Of a stretch of DNA of 9,145 nucleotides, positions 1 to 5,907 are shown in pieces. The notes beneath the pieces were generated by a model, which was given only the letters and a program-made list of their open reading frames with translations, did not search any database and was not told the origin of the DNA. A program made the position numbers and the translations under genes. Origin of the DNA: Candidatus Hydrogenedentota bacterium. Its GTDB lineage: Bacteria; Hydrogenedentota; Hydrogenedentia; Hydrogenedentales; SLHB01. Every line of letters begins with the position of its first letter. Within the stretch, counting starts at the first letter, position 1. The stretch is from NCBI GenBank assembly GCA_022706165.1, contig JAKJDA010000094.1, positions 1-9,145 on the forward strand. The letters run 5' to 3'.

Positions 1-176
1 AGTTGCTCTTGCTCCTCATGCGCCAGCGTCGCCGCTTCGCCCGTACAGCCGCACGGCAGAATGCTGTCCGTGCCCTGCTCGATATGCCAGTCGATCAGAC
101 GACCGTACGCATCGAAATCGATATCGAAATTGCTCTTGAAGGGAGTTGCCAATGCAACCATCGAACCGCGAAACAT
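1..176 (-). CDS. dapA: 4-hydroxy-tetrahydrodipicolinate synthase DapA, N-terminal fragment (cut by left window edge)
   Basis: The first 58 residues are visible and the rest lies left of the window. The enzyme condenses pyruvate with aspartate semialdehyde in the cytoplasm, the first committed step of lysine and diaminopimelate synthesis. The protein begins MFRGSMVALATPF, the first beta strand of the DapA TIM barrel, followed by a helix around LIDWHIEQGTD (27-37) and the active-site loop PCGCTGEAATL (41-51). That loop matches the family signature G-T-T-G-E-S, but the first threonine (Thr44 in E. coli numbering, part of the Tyr-Thr-Tyr proton relay) is Cys44 here and the serine is Ala48. The start is the ATG at 176-174, with AGGAG 9 nt upstream. 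It is divergent from the zinc-finger operon. The alternative is another member of the DapA/NAL aldolase family (e.g. N-acetylneuraminate lyase-like). The MFRGSMVA start favours DapA, but the catalytic lysine and tyrosines are not in view. Confidence 0.85.
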   Translation of the reverse strand, partial: MFRGSMVALATPFKSNFDIDFDAYGRLIDWHIEQGTDSILPCGCTGEAATLAHEEQEQ

Positions 177-185
177 AGATACACT

Positions 186-190
186 CTCCT
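186..190 (-). promoter_or_regulatory. Ribosome binding site of dapA
   Basis: The minus strand reads AGGAG nine nucleotides before the ATG at 176-174. This fixes the start of the truncated dapA gene. No convincing -10/-35 pair was found in the 85-bp divergent gap 177-261. Confidence 0.6.
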
Positions 191-261
191 CATCATGCTG
201 AAAAAAACGACGCCGGCGAATCGCTATGCCCTCACGGCGCGAGCCGGAAGGGGAGGGAAAA

Positions 262-621
262 ATGGCGCTCGGAACGGATTCAGGTTGCATCAATCACCCC
301 GGCGTAGCGGCGGTCGGCCGCTGCAAACAATGCGGAAAACCTTTCTGCAACACCTGCCAAACCTCCGGCCCAACGGGACGTTTTTGCGGAGAAGAATGCA
401 AACAAAAGCACGAAGGTTTTGTCCAACGCGTTCAGCAAATGGAAGGGAGGAGGTCTGGCATGGGCATGGGGATAAAACTAAAACGTATTCTGGGGACCGT
501 TATCGGTAAAATCATCGTTATCCTGATCATCCTGATTTTCATCGGAATTGCGGCAACGCTTGTCCAGATACCCGTGTTGAGCCCCATCGTTCAAAGTGTC
601 CGAAACATGATAGGAATATAG
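262..621 (+). CDS. Small B-box-type zinc-finger protein with one transmembrane helix (function unknown)
   Basis: This 119-residue protein has two parts. Residues 9-50 form a cysteine/histidine-rich zinc-binding module: C9-x2-H12, C21-x2-C24, C29-x2-C32, C42-x3-C46 and H50. The spacing resembles bacterial B-box/RING-like fingers (opening CINHP, then CKQCGKPFCNTC). A basic, glycine-rich linker (61-78, with GMGMG) leads to a strongly hydrophobic helix at about 79-101 (GKIIVILIILIFIGIAATL). The finger is therefore expected on one membrane face, probably cytoplasmic because the preceding linker is basic. No enzymatic motif is visible, so a structural or protein-protein role is likely. The ATG at 262 is chosen because GGGAGG lies just upstream. 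An in-frame ATG at 226 would add 12 residues but has no ribosome binding site. Its stop codon (619-621) overlaps the Shine-Dalgarno sequence of the next gene, so the two are co-translated. Confidence 0.8.
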   Translation: MALGTDSGCINHPGVAAVGRCKQCGKPFCNTCQTSGPTGRFCGEECKQKHEGFVQRVQQMEGRRSGMGMGIKLKRILGTVIGKIIVILIILIFIGIAATLVQIPVLSPIVQSVRNMIGI

Positions 622-632
622 GAGGTATCATC

Positions 633-1088
633 ATGGATCTCAGTCGCTTGAAATGGCCGTTGCTGATCATTGCTGTCGCCCTAGGATGCTGGCTCCTGAC
701 CGAGGGAGGCATCAACTGGATGTATGGCCGCTTCACGCAAAGCCCCCCAGGCTCCGATGCGAAGTTGGACGAAGTGAACGAACAGGGACTCAGCCAATTG
801 GGCGGATTCCTCTTCAAGACCTTCCGCTACGCCAAGGCGCGCGAAGTATTCGAAGAACAAATGAAACGGTTCCCGAACGGCAAAAACTACATGTGGACCT
901 TGTTTCGAGTGGCGAAAATCGACGAAAAACAAGAAAACCCGAGGGAGTCCGTCAAAAAACTGTCCTGGCTACGCGACCAGAATGCGCACGAAAAAGACGA
1001 CCGGATTCCCGATAAGGACATGCTTCAATTGCGCATCGACAAGCTAAACGAAGTCAATGAGAGTGGCGTCGTGGGCGGAGGCCGGTAA
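633..1088 (+). CDS. Membrane-anchored small TPR-like protein (function unknown)
   Basis: This 151-residue protein has an N-terminal signal-anchor helix (about residues 9-24, LLIIAVALGCWLL) followed by a soluble helical region. Residues 45-115 look like one to two tetratricopeptide helix pairs. LSQLGGFLFKTFRYAKAREV followed by FEEQMKRFPNG has the TPR pattern of small and aromatic residues with a proline-containing turn. The C-terminus (120-151) is charged and ends in a Gly-rich tail (VVGGGR). TPR modules bind protein partners. The shared membrane location and 11-nt spacing suggest the upstream zinc-finger protein as a partner, which is inference. The ATG at 633 has AGGAGG at 620-625, an almost ideal site overlapping the upstream stop codon. 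A longer overlap with the methyltransferase is avoided if that gene starts at the TTG at 1090. I do not recognise a named family. Confidence 0.75.
   Translation: MDLSRLKWPLLIIAVALGCWLLTEGGINWMYGRFTQSPPGSDAKLDEVNEQGLSQLGGFLFKTFRYAKAREVFEEQMKRFPNGKNYMWTLFRVAKIDEKQENPRESVKKLSWLRDQNAHEKDDRIPDKDMLQLRIDKLNEVNESGVVGGGR
1077..1081 (+). promoter_or_regulatory. Ribosome binding site supporting a TTG start for the rRNA methyltransferase
   Basis: GGAGG lies 8 nt before the in-frame TTG at 1090-1092, inside the last codons of the upstream gene. The in-frame ATG at 1057 has no comparable purine-rich site and would force a 32-nt overlap. This site therefore decides the start. Confidence 0.6.
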
Positions 1089-1089
1089 T

Positions 1090-1833
1090 TTGGCGGCGGA
1101 TAGACTGACAGGACGCATCCCCATATTGGAAAGCCTGCGCGCTCGGAAACGGCGGGCGCGCAGGCTTTATGTGTTGCACGGGGCGCAGGGCATCGGCGAC
1201 ATCCTGAAAGAAGCCCAGGGGCTTCCCATCGAAGAACGTTCGCGATCGGAACTCGACGCCCTGACGCGCGGCGCCGTGCATCAGGGCGTCGTGCTGGAAA
1301 TCGATACGCTGCCTGTTCATCGGATTGAGACGTGGGCCAGGCAGACGTTCCCGAAAAATGCCGTTATCGTAGCGCTCGACAGCGTGGAAGACCCGCAGAA
1401 TTTCGGCGCCATTGTACGATCCGCGGCCGCCCTGGGCGCATGCGGAGCGCTTTTCGCAAAAGACCGTTCCGCGCCGATTTCGGCCGTTGCGCAAAAAAGC
1501 GCCGCCGGAGCGATGGACTACATCGATCTCGTGCAGACAACCAATCTCGTGCGAGGCCTCGAATTACTCAAAAAAGCCGGCTTCTGGGTTGCCGGATTGG
1601 ACGGAGCCGGAGAGAAATCCCTCTGGGAAGCGGACCTGGCCGGACGAATCGTGTTGGTTGTCGGCAGCGAAGGCAAAGGTATGCGCCGACTCGTCACGGA
1701 AGCCTGCGACTACCTTCTCCGCATCCCGATCTCAGGCCCGATTACATCGCTGAACGCCTCCGTAAGCGCCGCCATTGCCTTGGCCGAATACGCACGCCAA
1801 CAACAGACGCGCCCCGTCAGCCAAGGCGCATAA
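1090..1833 (+). CDS. rlmB: TrmH/SpoU-family rRNA 2'-O-ribose methyltransferase, RlmB-like (23S rRNA Gm2251)
   Basis: This 247-residue cytoplasmic enzyme transfers a methyl group from S-adenosylmethionine to the 2'-OH of a guanosine in 23S rRNA (Gm2251 in E. coli). The first ~75 residues are the substrate-binding domain, opening with GRIPILESLRARKRR, the counterpart of the G-x-H/N-A-V-x-x-x-L segment of RlmB. The SPOUT catalytic domain follows. Its motif 1 is ALDSVEDPQNFGAIVRSA (Asn and Arg of the active site), motif 2 is VVGSEGKGMRR, and motif 3 is IPISGPITSLNASVSAAIA, which forms the SAM-binding trefoil knot. Length matches RlmB (about 243 residues). The TTG start at 1090 is preferred because of GGAGG 8 nt upstream. 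An ATG at 1057 would add 11 residues and overlap the preceding gene. It is last in the plus-strand unit and converges on the glycosidase gene 27 bp away. Related TrmH or TsnR-type enzymes are possible, but length and motif 3 favour RlmB. Confidence 0.88.
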   Translation: MAADRLTGRIPILESLRARKRRARRLYVLHGAQGIGDILKEAQGLPIEERSRSELDALTRGAVHQGVVLEIDTLPVHRIETWARQTFPKNAVIVALDSVEDPQNFGAIVRSAAALGACGALFAKDRSAPISAVAQKSAAGAMDYIDLVQTTNLVRGLELLKKAGFWVAGLDGAGEKSLWEADLAGRIVLVVGSEGKGMRRLVTEACDYLLRIPISGPITSLNASVSAAIALAEYARQQQTRPVSQGA

Positions 1834-1839
1834 CGCCCC

Positions 1840-1852
1840 GCTCCCAAGGAGC
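1840..1852. terminator. Possible small hairpin in a 27-bp convergent gap
   Basis: The gap between the methyltransferase stop and the stop of the converging glycosidase gene holds a GCTCC/GGAGC inverted repeat with a CAA loop. It has only five base pairs and no T-tract on either strand, so it is at best a weak or Rho-assisted bidirectional terminator. Confidence 0.2.
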
Positions 1853-1860
1853 CGCCCTGC

Positions 1861-3459
1861 CTAGCCCTCCTCGGCGACAAGCGCCAACACCCAGTCATGG
1901 CATTCCGGCGGAATCGGCGGCGTCCACACGCCATCCCCATTCGGCTCGACACGGCCAACCACGATCTCGTTTCCACTGCATGGGTCGAAGTAGCGGGCCG
2001 TATAGAACACGTCGGACTCGATTCCATGCACTGCGGGCGGATCCCAGCAAAACGGCGCATAGATCAGACGCATGCGCCGCGGAATGCCCAGCGCAACCGG
2101 CGCATAGACCTGCGCGGACTGGGCGCCCGGATCAAGCGCTTCAGGCATGGGACGGCATTCGCGCCACGGCAACGCGGCAAGAAAACGCGCGCCTTGAGCC
2201 ACTTGACGGCCGCCGGGCAACTGCGCCGCCTCGCGCCACGGCATATTGCCCCAAGAACGACCATGCGGCGACGCTCCGTACGCTTGCGCTTCGGTGTTGA
2301 GCTGCCAAATGCCGTTCGCGCCATAGGTATAGCCCGCCGCGCCATTAAAAATGGAGTGATAGAAGTTCAGGCGCTGGACGTTCTGCCAGCTCCGGCCCAG
2401 GATGCCCTCGTAATTGGCCTCTGCGTTCACGACAGGCATGGCCGGTTCGCGCGAAACCGACGCGCGCACCATCTCAATCAACGGCGGAATGCTGTCGAGA
2501 TCCCCGTGACCGGTCTGGAGCATCTCAAAATCCATCACGGCAGGATCATCAACCTCCGCGCGCCCGTGGTTGACGGGATGGACGGTGATCAGGTTTCCAA
2601 AACCGTCCGTCCTGCGCAGGAACCGCATGACCTCCGTCCAACCGGAACGCTGCAGCGCAACGTCGTCGCCGCGGGTTTCCGATAGGTAGTACGGCATCGC
2701 GACTTCCCCGCACGCGCACCAGACAACCGGGTAGGCTCCGTACCGCGCGACAAGATAACGCCAGAAACGCTTGATGCGATCGACGCCGAGTTGCGGCAGG
2801 TAGTACCCCCACATCCCCACGATACACGGCATCAGCCCAGCCTCGACCAAATGGCCAATCTTAAGGTCAGCATGATCAAAGTAGGCGGGATTGACGCGCG
2901 CAAACCCCTCCGCAAATGGGAACCCGGCCTCGCCGCGCCCACGCGAATCCCAGGCGTCCATGTCGGGATACGGTCCGGCAACGATCTGCACGACATTGAA
3001 CCCCTTGGCGACGCGGTCGGCGGCAAGCTCGCGAAACCCCTGGGGCCAGTCAAGTCGCGTGGACAACGCCATCCACCAGGTGTCGCCCATCCAGAAAAAC
3101 GGCGTGCCGTCGCCGTGCTCGAAACGGCGACAATCCGCCGCGACCCGTAAGCGACCGTGCCGGAGCAGGCGATTCACGCCCTCGTACGGCATCACCTCGA
3201 TCGTCCCGGTGCAGCCATGCAAACCGGCGTCATGGGGATTCGAGCAACGCGTCTCGTAGCGATAAGCGCCAATCTCCTCGCCCGCGAACCGGAACCGCCA
3301 GACATTGCCGCCCGCCCAAAAAGCAGGGATGCAGAACGATGCGCCCGATGGCGAATAACAAATGACGTCAACGTCGATAGCGTTGTACGGATCGATGTCG
3401 TTGCCCGCGGACAAAAGAGCGATATCGATGACACAATGGCGTTGTGCAAACAGGTTCAT
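1861..3459 (-). CDS. Apiosidase-like glycoside hydrolase (DUF5060 + DUF4038/GH140-like + C-terminal beta domain), no signal peptide
   Basis: This 532-residue protein has the DUF4038 architecture. Residues about 28-90 are a DUF5060-like beta-sandwich (RFRFAGEEIGAYRYETRC, then GTIEV). Residues about 105-430 form a TIM barrel opening with PFFWMGDTWWMALS (120-133) and AAKGFNVVQ-like AKGFNVVQIVAG (151-162). Residues about 440-530 form the beta domain that often closes these proteins (putative collagen-binding domain). Candidate acid/base and nucleophile are Glu252 in CACGEVAMPYY and Glu347 in VVNAEANYEG. They are 95 residues apart, as expected for strands 4 and 7 of a clan GH-A barrel (inference). 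GH140 members release apiose from rhamnogalacturonan-II, but many DUF4038 proteins have unknown substrates. The N-terminus MNLFAQRHCVIDIALL is not a signal peptide, and the 13 cysteines also suit the cytoplasm. The ATG at 3459 is chosen over one at 3579 because AAGGAG lies 6 nt upstream. Confidence 0.82.
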   Translation of the reverse strand: MNLFAQRHCVIDIALLSAGNDIDPYNAIDVDVICYSPSGASFCIPAFWAGGNVWRFRFAGEEIGAYRYETRCSNPHDAGLHGCTGTIEVMPYEGVNRLLRHGRLRVAADCRRFEHGDGTPFFWMGDTWWMALSTRLDWPQGFRELAADRVAKGFNVVQIVAGPYPDMDAWDSRGRGEAGFPFAEGFARVNPAYFDHADLKIGHLVEAGLMPCIVGMWGYYLPQLGVDRIKRFWRYLVARYGAYPVVWCACGEVAMPYYLSETRGDDVALQRSGWTEVMRFLRRTDGFGNLITVHPVNHGRAEVDDPAVMDFEMLQTGHGDLDSIPPLIEMVRASVSREPAMPVVNAEANYEGILGRSWQNVQRLNFYHSIFNGAAGYTYGANGIWQLNTEAQAYGASPHGRSWGNMPWREAAQLPGGRQVAQGARFLAALPWRECRPMPEALDPGAQSAQVYAPVALGIPRRMRLIYAPFCWDPPAVHGIESDVFYTARYFDPCSGNEIVVGRVEPNGDGVWTPPIPPECHDWVLALVAEEG

Positions 3460-3465
3460 GCTAGA

Positions 3466-3471
3466 CTCCTT
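3466..3471 (-). promoter_or_regulatory. Ribosome binding site of the apiosidase-like gene
   Basis: The minus strand reads AAGGAG with a 6-nt spacer to the ATG at 3459-3457. It decides the start against an upstream in-frame ATG at 3579, which would put the coding region across the putative promoter and add a 40-residue segment unlike the family. Confidence 0.6.
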
Positions 3472-3504
3472 CCATACATGCAAAAACGTCTTCGGGAACG
3501 CGGC

Positions 3505-3533
3505 ATTATAAAAGGATCGCCTACGCGAATCGA
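3505..3533 (-). promoter_or_regulatory. Putative sigma-70-type promoter of the apiosidase-like gene
   Basis: The minus strand carries a perfect TATAAT (3510-3505), about 45 bp before the start codon. A poor -35 (TCGATT, 3533-3528, three of six consensus bases) sits 17 bp further upstream. The weak -35 suggests the promoter needs an activator or an extended contact. A short inverted repeat, TCGC-CTAC-GCGA, at about 3517-3528 lies between the two boxes and could be an operator; this is tentative. The divergent glycosidase would share this 147-bp control region. No equally good plus-strand promoter was seen. Confidence 0.4.
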
Positions 3534-3606
3534 TAGGTGAATCCAGTTCGCCGCAACCGGTACTATCAAGCAACGCCAACCGCGAAACAACGGGAAGGAC
3601 AACGCA

Positions 3607-5775
3607 ATGCGCACAAGTCTCTGGACAGCGATCATGGGCATGACGCTAGGGATATCGGCCGCGAGCACAGCCGAAACGACGATTCCGCCGACCTTCCCGG
3701 AGTTTGTCGCGCCAGGCAACGAGGCGGAACTGCAATCCTTGCGCCGTCTCTTCTGGCTGCACTATCCCGGCTCAGGCCCCAAAGCCACGCTGTGGGACGA
3801 GTGGCTCCCCAACCCCTCGCTATGGCCCGCGGTAGAGGAGCAATCCGACACATTCCGTCAGGAGTGGCGCACGGCACTGAGTGAACGCATCCTCGACTCC
3901 GATGGCTACCTCGCCACGCACCAGCACAGCTCGATCGCCCACCAACTGGGCTGGCCATTCCCCTTCTGGCGACAAGGTCGCGACACGTGGGGTTGGCACT
4001 TCTCCCTCAAAGGGTATTCGCCGATGTGGACCGGAACCGAGGAGCGCACGCAGGAAGGCTGGACGCTCGCCAACGCCCAAGACAAGGGCATCGCTGGAGA
4101 GGCCTGGAACATCGAACTGACCGCCCCGGACGCATCGGTGACGACGCCGCCCATCCCCAACGCCAACGCCTTCGAAAGCCCCTTTATCCAATTTCGCTGG
4201 AAAGCCAAAGGCTTGGGCAGCGCCAATCCCTACCTCGAATGGGCCACCCAAGACGCCCCCGACTTCTCGCCGCAACGGCGCATGTATTTCGCCCCCATCG
4301 AGTCGAATGAATTCGTCTACGCCATGATCCCCATGCACCAGCACCCCGCATGGAAAGGCGCGTTCAACCGATTGCGCATTCGGTTCGACAATTCCACGTC
4401 CGGCGCGCACGTGGGCATACAAGCCCTGTTCACCCAGTTCGACACGCGCCATACCATCAACGCATCCAACTTCATCCGGGGCTGCGCCAAATATTTCTCT
4501 TGGACCAAAGACCTCGCATTTCTGCGGCAGAACATCAACCGCATGCGGACCGCGTTGCGCTACGACCTCACGGAATTCCGGACACAAAAAGAAGGCGTCG
4601 TGCACGCGCCGTGGATCGGACACGAAGGTCGCAGTGGAGTGGTCCTCGACGCCGAAGGGAAGAAGACCATTCTTCCCGGCGAAGGCATCGGCGGCAACTA
4701 CTGGGACCTGCTTCCTTTCGGCGGCAAAGACGCGTACGCGACAGTGCAACACTACGATGCGGTGCGTTGGATGGCTCAGGTCGAACGGGCCATCGCCGCG
4801 CACCCGGAATGGAACATCCCCGTGGGGGCCCTCGCGTTCGATCCGGCAGATCTGGAACGTCACGCCGACCGCGTCAAACGCACGGGAAATCGCCTCTTCT
4901 GGAACCGCGAAACCGGGCGTTTTGTCGCCGCCATCGATGATGACGGAAAGACCCACGACTACGGCTTCACCTTCCTGAATCTCGAAGCGGTGCACTACGG
5001 TTTCGCGACGGAGGCGCACGCGCGATCGATCCTGTCCTGGATCAACGGAGACCGGATCGTGAAAAGCGACATATCCCAAGGCGCAGACATCTATCACTGG
5101 CGCTTTGGGCCGCGATCTACGACCAAACGAAATCTTGACTACTACGCCTTCGTGTGGAGCGGCCCCGAGACCATTCCGTGGGGCGATCAAGTGCAAGATG
5201 GCGGCGCCGTGCTGGGGTTCTCGTATCACGACCTCATGGCGCGCCTGAATGTGCTCGGACCGGACAACGCCGCCGCGCGCTTGAAAAAGATCGCGGCATG
5301 GTTTGACGAAACCGTGGCGGCAGGCGGCTACCGAAAATACTACGACGGATCGCGCCCCGGCACGATGCAAGGCTCCGGAACGCCCGGCGGCCTGGGACTC
5401 GACATGGAATTTTTCGAGAGCGCGCTCGTGCCGCAGGTTCTCGTCGACGGGTTCCTTGGATTGCGCCCAACGCCGGAAGGATTTGCGATCAAACCCAACC
5501 TGCCCAGCGACTGGCCCGAACTCACCGTGACCCGCATCCGCATCGCAGACGGCGTCTGGCGCATCCGCGCGATGCATGACGCGATCGAACTGACGCTCGA
5601 ATCGGTCGCCGGCGCCGCCGATTTTCCGATCGTGATCACGTGGCCCCAAAAGACATGGACGCTCGCACAGCCTGCCGCATCGGAAGCAAGCGTTCTAACG
5701 GCATGCGCCCCCGGCTCCGCCACGATCCCAATACAACAGCCACTGACCATAACCCTGGCGCGAAAAAAGGACTAA
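3607..5775 (+). CDS. Secreted six-hairpin (alpha/alpha)6 glycosidase with inserted beta-sandwich module
   Basis: This 722-residue protein starts with a signal peptide (basic MRTSLW, hydrophobic core to residue 19, likely cleavage after STA22). Residues about 30-130 are aromatic-rich (LGWPFPFWRQGRDTWGWHF). Residues about 165-278 look like a beta-sandwich, carbohydrate-binding-like module. Residues about 285-615 resemble the six-hairpin barrel of amylo-glucosidase, rhamnosidase and GH63-like enzymes, with the conserved run GGNYWDLLPFGGKDAY (362-377), IYHWRFGPRSTT (495-506), PWGDQVQDGGAVLGFSYHDL (524-543) and GLGLDMEFFESALVPQ (595-610). The C-terminal beta domain starts GFLGLRPTPEGFAIKPNLP, typical of GH65/78/94/95-like proteins. 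Asp367 in YWD and Glu604 in EFFES are candidate catalytic residues, by inference only. It should hydrolyse a terminal sugar outside the cytoplasm; the sugar is not predictable. The ATG at 3607 has AAGGA 7 nt upstream. The gene is divergent from the apiosidase-like gene. Confidence 0.8.
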   Translation: MRTSLWTAIMGMTLGISAASTAETTIPPTFPEFVAPGNEAELQSLRRLFWLHYPGSGPKATLWDEWLPNPSLWPAVEEQSDTFRQEWRTALSERILDSDGYLATHQHSSIAHQLGWPFPFWRQGRDTWGWHFSLKGYSPMWTGTEERTQEGWTLANAQDKGIAGEAWNIELTAPDASVTTPPIPNANAFESPFIQFRWKAKGLGSANPYLEWATQDAPDFSPQRRMYFAPIESNEFVYAMIPMHQHPAWKGAFNRLRIRFDNSTSGAHVGIQALFTQFDTRHTINASNFIRGCAKYFSWTKDLAFLRQNINRMRTALRYDLTEFRTQKEGVVHAPWIGHEGRSGVVLDAEGKKTILPGEGIGGNYWDLLPFGGKDAYATVQHYDAVRWMAQVERAIAAHPEWNIPVGALAFDPADLERHADRVKRTGNRLFWNRETGRFVAAIDDDGKTHDYGFTFLNLEAVHYGFATEAHARSILSWINGDRIVKSDISQGADIYHWRFGPRSTTKRNLDYYAFVWSGPETIPWGDQVQDGGAVLGFSYHDLMARLNVLGPDNAAARLKKIAAWFDETVAAGGYRKYYDGSRPGTMQGSGTPGGLGLDMEFFESALVPQVLVDGFLGLRPTPEGFAIKPNLPSDWPELTVTRIRIADGVWRIRAMHDAIELTLESVAGAADFPIVITWPQKTWTLAQPAASEASVLTACAPGSATIPIQQPLTITLARKKD

Positions 5776-5907
5776 CCGCGATCGCCCTATTCCATGCGTC
5801 TCGGCGCTTGACGGAATTCAGGCAAGGGCGTTCAGGACTCTTCGTCATGAAATCGCCTGCAGATACGCGCGACGCCAGCCACCGCATGTCGCTCACGCAA
5901 GCTTCGC
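5776..5907. other. 132-bp convergent intergenic gap, no clear element
   Basis: This gap separates the stop of the secreted glycosidase from the stop of the converging pectate-lyase-fold gene. I looked for a bidirectional terminator. The best inverted repeats are CGCCCT/AGGGCG with a ~35-nt loop and GCGAC/GTCGC with a 14-nt loop. Neither is followed by a T-tract, so no terminator is called. No convincing small gene is visible. Confidence 0.5.

Noticed and set aside
226..261. ATG at 226 as the start of the zinc-finger protein
   Set aside because: There is no Shine-Dalgarno sequence before it. The ATG at 262 has GGGAGG just upstream and places the finger at the N-terminus.
3..509. 168-codon plus-strand frame over dapA and the zinc-finger gene
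   Set aside because: It is antisense to a clear DapA N-terminus and out of frame with the zinc-finger protein. It has no ribosome binding site and shows arginine-rich shadow composition.
1332..2300. 322-codon plus-strand frame crossing the convergent junction
   Set aside because: It overlaps both rlmB and the apiosidase-like gene in other frames. Its product is extremely rich in Arg, Pro, Ala and Thr and has no domain.
3820..5649. Long open reading frame (609 codons) on the minus strand, antisense to the secreted glycosidase
   Set aside because: It is a codon-bias shadow. The plus-strand frame has a signal peptide, ribosome binding site and family motifs, while the antisense product is low-complexity, rich in Arg/Val/Gly/His, and has no recognisable domain.
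5776..5907. Rho-independent terminator between the convergent glycosidase and beta-helix genes
   Set aside because: The inverted repeats found are only five to six base pairs with long loops, and no T-tract follows on either strand.
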